NCBI RefSeq assembly: GCF_002362255.1
Contig: NZ_LPVV01000003.1
Coordinates: 62,001 to 126,000, forward strand
DNA: 64,000 nucleotides
Direction: 5' to 3'
From: Microbacterium sp. SZ1
Lineage (GTDB): Bacteria > Actinomycetota > Actinomycetes > Actinomycetales > Microbacteriaceae
Every line of letters starts with the position of its first letter. Position 1 is the first letter of the stretch. Below are positions 17,021 to 25,491 of this stretch, one piece after another. Under the pieces are notes generated by a model. It did not search any database, was not told the DNA's origin, and was given only the letters and a program-made list of their open reading frames with translations. The translations under genes and the position numbers were made by a program.

Positions 17021-18843
17021 TCGAGCCCCTCCACCTCGCCGATGCCACCGGAGAGCTCGACGAAGCGCGCTTCGAGCGTCTGCCCCGCGCGCACCTCGTC
17101 GATCGTCCCTTCGGCCAGCACGTCGCCGCCGACGATGATCGCCACGCGCGAGCACACCCGCTCGACGAGGTCCATGCCGTGGCTGGAGAGGATGACCGTG
17201 CCTCCGTGCGCGACATAGGCGCGCAGGATGTCGAGGATCACCGCGGACGATACGGGATCGACGGCCTCGAACGGTTCGTCGAGCACCAGCACTCGGGGCG
17301 AGTGGATCATCGCTCCCGCGAGCATGATCTTCTTCGTCATGCCGGCGGAGTAGTCGGAGACGACGCGACCGAGCGCATCGCCCAGGTCGAAGGCCCTGGC
17401 GAGGTCGCCGACGCGCTTCTCGATCACGTCGGAGGCCAGCCCGCGGAGCAGTCCGTAGTAGTAGAGAAGCTGCCGTCCGGTGAGCCGGTCGAAGGTGCGG
17501 AGCCTGTCGGGGAGCACGCCCATCATGCGCTTCGCCGCCTGCGGCTTGGCCGCCTGGTCGATGCCGCAGACGACGACGCTGCCGCCGTCGGAGCGGAGCA
17601 GCCCGGCCACGATCGACAGGGTCGTGGTCTTGCCTGCGCCGTTGGGACCGACGATGCCGTAGAACGATCCGGCGGGGACAGTGAGGTCGATGCCGTTCAC
17701 GGCCGTGTGGTCGCCGAAGTTCTTGACGAGTCCGCGGATGCGGATCGCCTCGCTGCCCGGTTCGGCCGCCGGCTCGTCCGCCGCGCGCTCCTGCGGGCTG
17801 ATCGACTCCGCCTCGGCATCGGATGCCGCGTCGACGGTCTCGACGGATGCGGCCGCCACCTCGGCGGGGGCGTCGACATCCGACACGGCAGCGTCGGTCG
17901 TCTGTGCGGCCTCGTCCTCGGGGGCTTCGACGGTGACGGCCGGCTGCGGCTCGGGAGCGGACTCGGGCTCGACTGGAGCTTCCGTGTCGAGCGGCGCCTC
18001 CGGCTCGACCGGAGCCTCTGGCTCGACCGGAGCTTCCGACTCGACCGGAGCTTCCGACTCGATCGAAGCTTCCGACTCGACCGGAGCTTCCGACTCGATC
18101 TCGGGCGCGGCCTCGGAGACGGAGGTCTCCGGTGCCGGCTCCGAGGCGGAGGCCTGGGCCGACCCCTGCCCCGACGCCGACACGGCCTCGGGCTGAACGG
18201 GTGCGGCCGTCTGCTCTCGTTCGGCTGCCTCCGCAGCCTTCCGCTCGGCTTCGGCCGCCTCCGCAGCCGCCTTCGCTGCCGCCGCGTTGGCAGCCCGTGT
18301 CTCAGCCGCCTTCTTCGCGGCTGCCGATCTCGCCGCGGCCGTTCGAGCCGCAGTCGTCCGCGCGGCGGTCTTCGCTGCCGCGCTCTTCTCCGCCGCCTTC
18401 TTCGCGGCCGCGGTCTTCGCCGCTGTGGCCTTCGTGGTCGACGTCTTGGGGACGCCGGATGCGGCGGTCTTCGACGTTCGGACCGTCGCGCCCTTCGCCG
18501 CAGACGTCTTCGCGGTGGACGGCGTGCGCGCAGCGCTCTTGGCCGCCGTGCCGTTCGCGGCACCCGCCTTCCCCGCCGTACCGGTCCTGGCGGAGTTCTT
18601 GGCCGCCGCGGCGCGGGCTGCGGCGGCGGAACTCGGCTTCGTCGATGCCTTACCCGCCCCCGGGCGCGCGACGGGTTCGGCGACCACCTCGACGGTCGCA
18701 GCGGCGTTCTCGTCCGCCGACCGGCTCGGCGCGCGACGCGCCGGCGTCTTCTTCGCGGGGGTCTTGCGGGCAGGCGTCTTCTTCTCAGACGAGCTCGCGG
18801 AGTCAGCCACCTGATCGGTGCGGTCGTCGGGGGAAGCAGTCAC
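16996..18843 (-). CDS. ABC transporter ATP-binding protein with a long histone-like and Pro/Glu-rich N-terminal tail
   Basis: 615 aa, more than twice the usual length. The ATPase domain is only about residues 363-605: Walker A GPNGAGKTTTL, signature DYSAGMTKK, Walker B VLVLDEPFEAVD and the H-loop SSHGMD. Residues 1 to about 205 are Ala/Lys-rich with KKTPARKTPAKKTPARR, resembling histone H1 or the tails of actinobacterial HupB. Residues about 206-360 are acidic and Pro/Glu/Ser-rich with hexapeptide repeats such as PVESEA. The GTG start at 18843 has TACCGT six bases upstream. A shorter product from an internal start cannot be excluded, but no good ribosome binding site was noticed. Confidence 0.8.
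   Translation of the reverse strand: MTASPDDRTDQVADSASSSEKKTPARKTPAKKTPARRAPSRSADENAAATVEVVAEPVARPGAGKASTKPSSAAAARAAAAKNSARTGTAGKAGAANGTAAKSAARTPSTAKTSAAKGATVRTSKTAASGVPKTSTTKATAAKTAAAKKAAEKSAAAKTAARTTAARTAAARSAAAKKAAETRAANAAAAKAAAEAAEAERKAAEAAEREQTAAPVQPEAVSASGQGSAQASASEPAPETSVSEAAPEIESEAPVESEASIESEAPVESEAPVEPEAPVEPEAPLDTEAPVEPESAPEPQPAVTVEAPEDEAAQTTDAAVSDVDAPAEVAAASVETVDAASDAEAESISPQERAADEPAAEPGSEAIRIRGLVKNFGDHTAVNGIDLTVPAGSFYGIVGPNGAGKTTTLSIVAGLLRSDGGSVVVCGIDQAAKPQAAKRMMGVLPDRLRTFDRLTGRQLLYYYGLLRGLASDVIEKRVGDLARAFDLGDALGRVVSDYSAGMTKKIMLAGAMIHSPRVLVLDEPFEAVDPVSSAVILDILRAYVAHGGTVILSSHGMDLVERVCSRVAIIVGGDVLAEGTIDEVRAGQTLEARFVELSGGIGEVEGLEWLHTFSD
17968..18093 (-). repeat. Seven tandem 18-bp units coding for the PVESEA-type hexapeptides
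   Basis: Seven 18-base units of the form CTCGACCGGAGCTTCCGA (plus strand) run head to tail in frame. Units 4, 5 and 7 (18022-18039, 18040-18057, 18076-18093) are identical, and the others differ at a few bases. Being a multiple of three, length changes would preserve the frame. Confidence 0.85.
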
Positions 18844-18849
18844 CGTCCT

Positions 18850-18855
18850 ACGGTA
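18850..18855 (-). promoter_or_regulatory. -10 box for the tailed ABC ATPase gene
   Basis: On the minus strand TACCGT ends six bases before the GTG at 18843, supporting that start and leaderless transcription. Confidence 0.45.
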
Positions 18856-19017
18856 TCAACGGGCACGACGTTTCCCACGGCCGACCGCAACATTGCCCGG
18901 CGGATCAGACGAAACGCCGTCGCGCAAGCCTCTGGACGAATCTGAGCGTCCGGTGTGTAGTGGGTCACGAAACGGCAACAGGAGCGCCCGACGGCGGGCC
19001 TTCCCAGGCTGTATCGC

Positions 19018-19023
19018 TAGCAT
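19018..19023 (+). promoter_or_regulatory. -10 box of the NTP transferase gene
   Basis: TAGCAT lies about 68 bases upstream of the GTG at 19091, giving an untranslated leader of about 60 bases that ends in the ribosome binding site AGGAG (19081-19085). It is the only good box in the 247-base gap 18844-19090 on this strand. Confidence 0.35.
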
Positions 19024-19090
19024 GACATCCGGCACGACGAAGTGTCCGGTCGGTGAACCGACCGTGAACACCAATCCTTTAGGAGCACTC

Positions 19091-19783
19091 GTGACTCTTC
19101 AGACCGTCATCCTCGCCGCAGGCATGGGCTCGCGCCTCGGTCGTGCGCTGCCCAAGCCGCTCACCGAACTGAGCGACGGCCGCACGATCATGCGTCAGCA
19201 GCACGACAACATCCGCGCCGCCTTCGGCACCGACGCCCGTATCACCACCGTCGTCGGCTACCGCGCAGAGACCATCATCGAGGCGTTCCCGAACGTCAAC
19301 TACGTTCACAACGAGCGCTACGACGAGACCAACACCTCGAAGAGCCTTCTCCGCGCGCTCGGCGCGACCGGCAAGGCCGGCGTCCTCTGGATGAACGGCG
19401 ACGTCGTGTTCGACCCGATGATCCTCGGCCGCGCTGCCGCCTACATCGAGCGCGACCAGTCGTTCGTGACCGTGAACACCTCGAAGGTGAGCGACGAGGA
19501 GGTCAAGTACACCGTGACGCCCGAGGGCTTCATCAAGGAGCTCTCGAAGACGGTCAAGGGCGGGCTCGGCGAGGCCGTCGGCATCAACTACATCTCGTCC
19601 GCCGACAAGAAGGCGTTCATGCGCCAGCTGCAGCGGGTCGAGGACCAGGACTACTTCGAGCGGGGCCTCGAGCTCGCGATCGCCGAGAACGGTCTCCTGC
19701 TCGAGCCGATGGACGTCTCCGATCTCTACGCGGTCGAGATCGACTTCGCGGAAGACCTGGAGCGCGCGAACCTCTTCGTCTGA
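19091..19783 (+). CDS. Sugar/choline-phosphate nucleotidyltransferase family protein (NTP transferase)
   Basis: 230 aa. It has the NTP-transferase fold that activates a phosphorylated small molecule with CTP or UTP; it resembles LicC-type cytidylyltransferases. Signatures are VILAAGMGSRLGRALPKPL at the N-terminus (nucleotide-binding GxG and Lys) and VLWMNGDVVFDP around residue 100 (metal-binding Asp). The C-terminal IDFAEDLERA matches the end of this family. The GTG start is fixed by TTAGGAG six bases upstream. It is monocistronic with a strong terminator, and its substrate is uncertain. Confidence 0.8.
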   Translation: MTLQTVILAAGMGSRLGRALPKPLTELSDGRTIMRQQHDNIRAAFGTDARITTVVGYRAETIIEAFPNVNYVHNERYDETNTSKSLLRALGATGKAGVLWMNGDVVFDPMILGRAAAYIERDQSFVTVNTSKVSDEEVKYTVTPEGFIKELSKTVKGGLGEAVGINYISSADKKAFMRQLQRVEDQDYFERGLELAIAENGLLLEPMDVSDLYAVEIDFAEDLERANLFV

Positions 19784-19801
19784 CCACGCGCGATCTCTGC
19801 A

Positions 19802-19844
19802 CGAAAGCCCGGCCCCGTCAAGGGAGCCGGGCTTTCGGGTTTTT
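19802..19844 (+). terminator. Intrinsic terminator after the NTP transferase gene
   Basis: A 12-bp perfect stem, CGAAAGCCCGGC (19802-19813) with GCCGGGCTTTCG (19826-19837), is followed by GGTTTTT. It is the clearest rho-independent terminator in the window. Confidence 0.9.
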
Positions 19845-19859
19845 CGCGGCGGAGATTCC

Positions 19860-19865
19860 TATGAT
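19860..19865 (+). promoter_or_regulatory. -10 box for leaderless EcsC-like gene
   Basis: TATGAT, one mismatch from consensus, ends six bases before the ATG at 19872. Confidence 0.55.
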
Positions 19866-19871
19866 CGGCAC

Positions 19872-20849
19872 ATGGCTCCGAAGGTGCACAAGATCCACTC
19901 CCTGCCTGACGACTCTCCCTGGGACAAGGGGGTGCCGCCGGTCGGGTCGACCGAGCATCCGCTGATGGTGCGCGGTCTCGACCGCGTGCTGGCCATCCAG
20001 CGCCCGCTGGTCCTCGCCCACATCCGCAGCATCCGACTGCGTAACCCGCAGGCCAGCCCGGCGGAGATCATCCGCATCCTCGAGCGGCGCTACCTCGCTG
20101 CGGTCACCACGGGAGGCGCAGCCGTGGGTGCGACAGCGGTCGTGCCCGGGATCGGCACCGGCATCACCCTCGCCCTCTCCGGCGTGGAGACGGTCGGCTT
20201 CGTCGAGTCCACGGCCCTGTTCGCGCAGTCCGTCGCCGAGGTGCACGGCATCCCCGTCTCCAACCCCGATCGGGCGCGAGCGCTGGTGATGACGCTCATG
20301 CTCGGCAAAGAGGGCGTCGATCTCGTCAGTCATCTCGCGGGTCAGGCCGCCGGACGGGGCGGATCCCGCTCGTCCTACTGGGGCGAGCTGGTGACGAAGT
20401 CGCTGCCGCGAGCGGCAGTCGGTCCACTCGCGGACCGACTCAAAAGCGCGTTCGTGCGTCAGTTCGCAGCGAAGGGCGGCGCGTCGTTCGTCGGAAAGGC
20501 GCTGCCCTTCGGCGTCGGCGCCGCCGTCGGCGGAGCCGGCAACCACATTCTGGGCCGACGGGTGCTCACAACGTCGCGTCGGGCGTTCGGCGCCGCGCCC
20601 GTCGAACTCCCGGCCGAGCTCGAGCCCGTCCCCGGAGCGGAGAAGCTGGAGTTCCGGATGCTGCACGGCGCCCAGTACGTGGGCAGCGCCGTCGCGGGCG
20701 CGGCCGGCGCGGCCGCCCGCGGTGTCGGCTGGGCCGGACGCCGCCTCGGCGAGCTGACGACGCTCCGCGGTCGAGGCGACAGCACCCAGGAGGGCATCGA
20801 GTCGATCGGCGGACACGAACTTCCCGACTCCCCGTCGTCGTCGCACTGA
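19872..20849 (+). CDS. EcsC family protein
   Basis: 325 aa. EcsC-domain proteins are of uncertain biochemical role; in Bacillus ecsC sits with an ABC transporter, but here the gene is alone. The conserved N-terminal region includes HPLMVRGLDRVLAIQRP and a Gly/Ala-rich hydrophobic stretch (TTGGAAVGATAVVPGIG) followed by VETVGFVESTALFAQSVAEVHG. A second Gly/Ala-rich segment occurs around residue 205 (FGVGAAVGGAGNHILG). The ATG at 19872 is preceded by a leaderless-type -10 box. Function unknown. Confidence 0.75.
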   Translation: MAPKVHKIHSLPDDSPWDKGVPPVGSTEHPLMVRGLDRVLAIQRPLVLAHIRSIRLRNPQASPAEIIRILERRYLAAVTTGGAAVGATAVVPGIGTGITLALSGVETVGFVESTALFAQSVAEVHGIPVSNPDRARALVMTLMLGKEGVDLVSHLAGQAAGRGGSRSSYWGELVTKSLPRAAVGPLADRLKSAFVRQFAAKGGASFVGKALPFGVGAAVGGAGNHILGRRVLTTSRRAFGAAPVELPAELEPVPGAEKLEFRMLHGAQYVGSAVAGAAGAAARGVGWAGRRLGELTTLRGRGDSTQEGIESIGGHELPDSPSSSH

Positions 20850-20953
20850 TCCGGGCCACCGCTGCGATGGGGCTGCGGCTCCTACGCCCTGATCACCAAA
20901 GGATCGAGCGCCCCGTTGTGGCGAGCATCCAACGGGGCGCGACGACCCGACGA

Positions 20954-20959
20954 TAAGGT
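20954..20959 (+). promoter_or_regulatory. -10 box of the accD-accE operon
   Basis: TAAGGT ends seven bases before the GTG at 20967. The overlapping AAGGTGG could also act as a ribosome binding site, so leaderless and short-leader readings are both possible. Confidence 0.4.
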
Positions 20960-20966
20960 GGAATCC

Positions 20967-22556
20967 GTGACGGAACAGCCCGAACTCTCGACCACCGCCG
21001 GCAGACTCGCAGACCTTCGCGCTCGCTACAACGAAGCCGTTGTCGACGCCGAGAAGGTCGCGCAGGAGAAGCAGCACGCCAAGGGCAAGATGACCGCCCG
21101 CGAGCGCATCGAGCTGCTCGTCGACCCCGGCAGCTTCGTCGAGTTCGACGAGTACGTGCGCCACCGCACCACAGCGTTCGGCATGGACCGGAACCGACCA
21201 TACGGCGACTCGGTCGTCACCGGGGTGGGCACCATCCACGGCCGGACGGTCGCCGTGTACTCCCAGGACTTCACGACCTTCGGCGGATCGCTCGGCGAGG
21301 TGTCCGGCGACAAGATCATCAAGATCATGGAGTTCGCGCTCACGAACGGGATGCCGATCATCGGCATCCTGGACTCGGGAGGCGCCCGCATCCAGGAGGG
21401 CGTGCTCGCCCTCAGCAAATATGGCGAGATCTTCCGTCTGAACACCCGTTCGTCGGGCGTCATCCCGCAGATCTCGATCATCATGGGGCCGGCCGCCGGC
21501 GGTGCAGTGTACGGGCCGGCGCTCACCGACTTCGTCATCATGGTCGACAAGACGAGCCAGATGTTCGTCACCGGTCCCGATGTCATCAAGACGGTCACCG
21601 GCGAGGACGTCGGCATGGAGGAGCTCGGCGGCGCGCTCACGCACAACACGCGCTCCGGCGTCGCGCACTACCTCGCCCAGGACGAGGACGACGCGCTCGA
21701 CTACGCGCGCACGCTGCTCAGCTTCCTGCCGGACAACAACATGGCCGAGATCCCCGGCTACGAGAGCGGCTTCGAGTGGGAGACCACGGATGCCGACCGC
21801 TCGCTGAACTCGATCATCCCCGACTCCCCCAACCAGCCCTACGACATCCACTCGGTCATCGAGCACGTGGTGGACGCGGGCGATTTCATCGAGGTGCAGC
21901 CTCTGTTCGCACCGAACATCGTGATCGGTTTCGGTCGCGTCGAAGGACGCTCGGTCGGCATCATCGCGAATCAGCCGTCGCAGATGGCCGGCACGCTGAA
22001 CATCGAGGCAGGCGAGAAGGCGAGCCGCTTCGTGCGCTTCTGCGACGCGTTCTCCATCCCGATCGTGACGCTCGTCGACGTGCCCGGCTACCTGCCGGGT
22101 ACCGATCAGGAGTGGACCGGCGTGATCCGCCGCGGGGCCAAGCTCATCTACGCGTACGCCGAAGCAACCGTCCCGATGGTCACGGTCATCCTGCGCAAGG
22201 CGTACGGCGGGGCGTACATCGTCATGGGTTCGAAGCAGCTGGGCGCCGACGTCAACCTCGCGTGGCCCACGGCGGAGATCGCAGTCATGGGCGGACAGGG
22301 CGCCGTCAACATCCTGTATCGCAACGAGATCCGCAAAGCCGAGGAGGCGGGCGAGGACGTGGCCGCTGTGCGCACGCGCCTCGCGAACGAGTACACCTAC
22401 AGTGTGACCTCGCCCTTCCTCGCAGCGGAGCGTGGCGAGATCGACGGGATCATCGAACCCGCGAACACGCGCGTGTCGATCGCGAAGGCTCTCCGCGCCC
22501 TTCGCGGCAAGCGCGCCGAGCTGCCGCCGAAGAAGCACGGGAACATCCCGCTGTGA
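20967..22556 (+). CDS. accD: Acyl-CoA carboxylase beta (carboxyltransferase) subunit
   Basis: 529 aa. It transfers carboxyl from carboxybiotin to acetyl- or propionyl-CoA, supplying malonyl- or methylmalonyl-CoA for fatty acid synthesis. Two crotonase-like halves are visible. The N-terminal half has [15 protein letters not shown] and [17 protein letters not shown]; the C-terminal half has [19 protein letters not shown] and [13 protein letters not shown]. The GTG at 20967 gives the family N-terminus; upstream in-frame sequence is not conserved-looking. It overlaps accE (GTGA). The biotinylated alpha subunit is encoded at 29385. Confidence 0.93.
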   Translation: MTEQPELSTTAGRLADLRARYNEAVVDAEKVAQEKQHAKGKMTARERIELLVDPGSFVEFDEYVRHRTTAFGMDRNRPYGDSVVTGVGTIHGRTVAVYSQDFTTFGGSLGEVSGDKIIKIMEFALTNGMPIIGILDSGGARIQEGVLALSKYGEIFRLNTRSSGVIPQISIIMGPAAGGAVYGPALTDFVIMVDKTSQMFVTGPDVIKTVTGEDVGMEELGGALTHNTRSGVAHYLAQDEDDALDYARTLLSFLPDNNMAEIPGYESGFEWETTDADRSLNSIIPDSPNQPYDIHSVIEHVVDAGDFIEVQPLFAPNIVIGFGRVEGRSVGIIANQPSQMAGTLNIEAGEKASRFVRFCDAFSIPIVTLVDVPGYLPGTDQEWTGVIRRGAKLIYAYAEATVPMVTVILRKAYGGAYIVMGSKQLGADVNLAWPTAEIAVMGGQGAVNILYRNEIRKAEEAGEDVAAVRTRLANEYTYSVTSPFLAAERGEIDGIIEPANTRVSIAKALRALRGKRAELPPKKHGNIPL

Positions 22557-22795
22557 GCACGCCATCCGACGCCACGCCCGCGGCGGGCGAGCAGCCGCCG
22601 ACGATCGAGATCATCCGCGGGAACGCCACCGAGGAGGAGCTCGCCGCTCTCACCGCGGTCGTCAGCGATGCCTACGCGCAGGAGTCGGCGGATGCCGTGG
22701 CAGAGGAGCCGCGAGTGTCGGCGTGGATCAAGACACAGCGATCGATGCGCAGGCCGCTCCGGCGTGACATCCCCTGGGGCCGTTTCTCGGGCTGA
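22553..22795 (+). CDS. accE: Acyl-CoA carboxylase epsilon subunit
   Basis: 80 aa. Small actinobacterial epsilon subunits bind the beta subunit and stimulate the alpha-beta complex. The conserved start [19 protein letters not shown] and the C-terminal Trp-containing end ([14 protein letters not shown]) are typical, with a variable acidic middle. The GTG overlaps the accD stop as GTGA. This gene was too short to stand out on its own and lies inside a longer overlapping shadow frame. Confidence 0.88.
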   Translation: MSTPSDATPAAGEQPPTIEIIRGNATEEELAALTAVVSDAYAQESADAVAEEPRVSAWIKTQRSMRRPLRRDIPWGRFSG

Positions 22796-22807
22796 ACGGG
22801 GTCTGCG

Positions 22808-22835
22808 GGCCCGTGAACCCTCCATCTCACGGGCC
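22808..22835 (+). terminator. Hairpin after accE
   Basis: GGCCCGTGA (22808-22816) pairs with TCACGGGCC (22827-22835) around a ten-base loop, just beyond the accE stop. No U-tract follows. The rest of the 181-base gap up to the ROK gene holds ACATCGAT twice (from 22909 and 22916 approximately) and no other recognised element. Confidence 0.5.
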
Positions 22836-22976
22836 GCGCAGTGAGCCCCTCCTGCACATGAGGGACTCACCCCCTCCGGATTCACCCCAGTCGGCGCACC
22901 AACATCGATAGTACATCGATTGGACTTAAGATACCGGCCCGGCCGCCGATACATCGGAATTTGAGTGAAGGGCGAT

Positions 22977-24209
22977 TCAGTCGCTCAGGTACAGATCCGA
23001 AGCGCGCGGAGTCAGCACCGCGTCCAGCACGACACAGGCAGCGCCCACCGCTCCGACGTCCGCACCGACGACCGTGCCGTCGATGGGAATCGACCTCAGC
23101 GCTCGGGTCGCGCTGCGACGGTGTACCCTCTCGGGCAGCAGACGCAGGTAGAAGTCGCAGAGCGCCCCCCAGTGCGGCCCTCCGAGCACGACGCGATCCA
23201 CGTCGAGGACGTCAATGAGCACGGAGATGAGCACTGCGAGATGCGCTGCAGCGATCTCGATCGCGGCCACTGCCCCCTGTTCGCCCTCCGACGCGCGGTC
23301 GCACAGTCGCGTGAATCGTTCTTCCACCGCACCGAGGTCGCTCGGATCCACCGCATCCGTGAAGAGTCCATCGCGCTCAGCTCGTGCCACGATCGCCTGG
23401 GGAGTGCAGACGACGTCGACGCATCCGCGCAATCCGCACGCGCACCGCGGCCCCTCCGGATCGACGACGATGTGCCCGATCTCGCCGAAGTTCCGCGAAC
23501 TCCCTCTGATCGCGTCGCCATCCCTGACCAGTGAGGCACCGATGCCGGTGCCGAGGTAGACGAACACGAACGAGCCGTCTGCCGCCCATCGCCCGGTCCA
23601 CTGCTCCCCCACCGCCGCGGCGACCGTGTCCTTCTCCAGCATGACCTCGAATCCAGACGCCTCGGCCACCACGGCGCGCAGAGGGACCCTGTGCCACCCC
23701 TGGAGCTTGGGCGGGTCGATCACAGTGCCGCGCTCCGCGTCGAGCGGACCGGGCACCGCGACGCCCACCCCGGAGACGAGTCGACGGTCGACGGCGGAAT
23801 CGGCGATGACCGCGTCCACCGCGCCCGCCATCGTCTCTGCGATCCGCGCCGGATCCATATCGCTCGTTCGCACGGAGCGACGTCGCCTGACCGCGCCGGA
23901 CATGTCCAGGAGGACGGCGGTGATCACAGCGGGGTCGAGGTGCACACCCACGGCGAAACGGCTTTCGGCGACGAGTCGCAGCGTGACGCGCGGCTTCCCC
24001 GGCCCGTTGATCGTGCGTCCGGCCTCGGCGATCAGCCGGTCGTCGAGCAGTCGACGCGTGATGTTCGTCACCGTCTGCGCAGACAGTCCCGTGGCTTCGA
24101 CGAGCTCGATGCGGCTGAGCCCGTCGACGGACCGGCGGATGGCTTCGAGGATCACGGACTGATTGAAGTCGCCCATCCGCGGCAGGTTGGTACCCCGGCG
24201 CATCGGCAT
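22977..24209 (-). CDS. ROK family transcriptional regulator
   Basis: 410 aa. ROK (repressor, ORF, kinase) regulators combine an N-terminal winged helix with a sugar-kinase-like domain that binds a carbohydrate effector. The HTH is in residues 12-70 (SRIELVEATGLSAQTVTNITRRLL). The kinase-like fold has GVGVAVPGPLD, the ATP-loop-like VYLGTGIGASLV, and the zinc motif GLRGCVDVVCTPQ preceded by CAC, which fits the ROK GCxCGxxGCxE region only loosely. It has no linked sugar genes, so its targets must lie elsewhere. GAGAAGA upstream may be the ribosome binding site. Two ATGs (24209, 24203) are possible starts. Confidence 0.85.
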   Translation of the reverse strand: MPMRRGTNLPRMGDFNQSVILEAIRRSVDGLSRIELVEATGLSAQTVTNITRRLLDDRLIAEAGRTINGPGKPRVTLRLVAESRFAVGVHLDPAVITAVLLDMSGAVRRRRSVRTSDMDPARIAETMAGAVDAVIADSAVDRRLVSGVGVAVPGPLDAERGTVIDPPKLQGWHRVPLRAVVAEASGFEVMLEKDTVAAAVGEQWTGRWAADGSFVFVYLGTGIGASLVRDGDAIRGSSRNFGEIGHIVVDPEGPRCACGLRGCVDVVCTPQAIVARAERDGLFTDAVDPSDLGAVEERFTRLCDRASEGEQGAVAAIEIAAAHLAVLISVLIDVLDVDRVVLGGPHWGALCDFYLRLLPERVHRRSATRALRSIPIDGTVVGADVGAVGAACVVLDAVLTPRASDLYLSD

Positions 24210-24383
24210 GTCTCATCTTCTCGCATCCGGGCCCATTCCGTGTCCCCCAAAATACCTACAGACAACCTCGGGAAGAACCGTGAGACTGAGGGGGACGCTT
24301 CGCGTTCGGCTGGTCTCTCTGTCCCAGGGTAGATAGACGCAGACCGGTCATCGGCGGACGGTTTTCGGGTAACTGTTCCGCAC

Positions 24384-24416
24384 GGCGAGGGGCTGGCGGA
24401 TTCGCCGCCCCTCGCC
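24384..24416 (-). terminator. Hairpin ending the two-component operon
   Basis: GGCGAGGGG (24384-24392) pairs with CCCCTCGCC (24408-24416), with an inner GGCG/CGCC stem in the loop. It lies 67 bases beyond the stop of the last minus-strand gene. The remainder of the 274-base gap 24210-24483 contains the ROK promoter region, in which I found no convincing -10/-35 pair. Confidence 0.5.
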
Positions 24417-24483
24417 CATTCTCTTTCCGCCCTCGCCTCCGATCACCTCCCCCGGTCGGAGTCGAGGGGCGGTGGGCGTCGAC

Positions 24484-25491
24484 TCAGTGAGCGCTCTCGC
24501 GCGGGATCTCGTGCCACACGTCGACGGCATCGTCGTCACTGGCCCTGCCTGCGCTCGCCCTGCCGACCACGGTCACAGCGGTCCTGGGGTCCCTCGCCGC
24601 GCGGATGATCCATCTCTCGGCGTGCGCCTCGCGCAGAACGTCGGCCAGCTCGTCGCGGATCTCTTCCCGCCGCTCCTCGGTCAGCTCGTCGAGACCGCCC
24701 TCGTCGAACACCGTGACCACGGCACCCCTGCGCCGCGCCTCTTCGATCGCGTCCCGCACGGCATCGTTCAGCAGATCCGCACCCCGGAGCTCGTCACGCA
24801 GCCGACCCTCCGCGAGGCGCGCCTCCAGCCGCTCCGCGGTGTCGAGTTCGCCCTGCGTGGCGACGGCCCGGCTCAACAGCGGCCCGGCGACGGCGACCGC
24901 GAACTGGGTGCGAAGGCGCCGCTCCTTCTGCCGGACCTGCTGTGTGGCGTGCCAGGCCGAGACCGCCTGTTGGATACCGGCGAGCCGCTCGGTGTCGTGA
25001 ACGGCCCGATCCCAGAACATGACGAGCAGATGAGCCACTGCCACCCACATCACCGAACCGACGAGCCCGAGGGAGAGCGCGACGAAGAACCCGAGGGCGG
25101 CCGATGACGCGGCGATCAGCACGACGATGATCAGCCATCCGATCGCCAGCCGTCGCCGCACGACGCAGACGATGCCCAGCAGGCCGAGGGCTCCGATGTA
25201 CCAGGTGGCGAACGGGGCGGTCAGCGTGGCTGGATCGAGGGAGAGCGTGACGAGCGCGGGGATGACCCCGCTCGCGACCAGGGCGAGCAGCGCCGTGAAC
25301 AGCGGCATCCGGACCGATGTCGCGGAATCCCAGAGGATCGCCGCGCACACGACGACGAGGTAGACACCGATCGCGGCGACCATGAGCAGCGGCGCGGTCG
25401 GCTGCTCGATCCACCACACGCCGCGCGCCACGAAGTACATCGCGAACCCGACGGCCAGCGAGGTGGCGACGCTGCGCACCGTCCTGTTCAC
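24484..25491 (-). CDS. Membrane protein with degenerate histidine-kinase-like cytosolic domain
   Basis: 335 aa. Five to six transmembrane segments occupy about residues 8-165, followed by a coiled region (DTERLAGIQQAVSAWHATQQ) and a C-terminal domain. That domain reads like the ATPase half of a NarL-type sensor (RDELRGADLLNDAVRDAIEE) but lacks recognisable N and G boxes and any phospho-accepting histidine motif. The GTG at 25491 overlaps the kinase stop as GTGA with GGTGGGA upstream; an alternative GTG is at 25503. It is the third gene of an RR-HK operon and is presumably an accessory sensor. No established function. Confidence 0.65.
   Translation of the reverse strand: MNRTVRSVATSLAVGFAMYFVARGVWWIEQPTAPLLMVAAIGVYLVVVCAAILWDSATSVRMPLFTALLALVASGVIPALVTLSLDPATLTAPFATWYIGALGLLGIVCVVRRRLAIGWLIIVVLIAASSAALGFFVALSLGLVGSVMWVAVAHLLVMFWDRAVHDTERLAGIQQAVSAWHATQQVRQKERRLRTQFAVAVAGPLLSRAVATQGELDTAERLEARLAEGRLRDELRGADLLNDAVRDAIEEARRRGAVVTVFDEGGLDELTEERREEIRDELADVLREAHAERWIIRAARDPRTAVTVVGRASAGRASDDDAVDVWHEIPRESAH

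Noticed and set aside
19818..22565. 915-codon minus-strand frame opposite ecsC-like and accD
   Set aside because: Antisense shadow: no family motifs and biased composition, while the plus strand encodes clear AccD and EcsC-like proteins.
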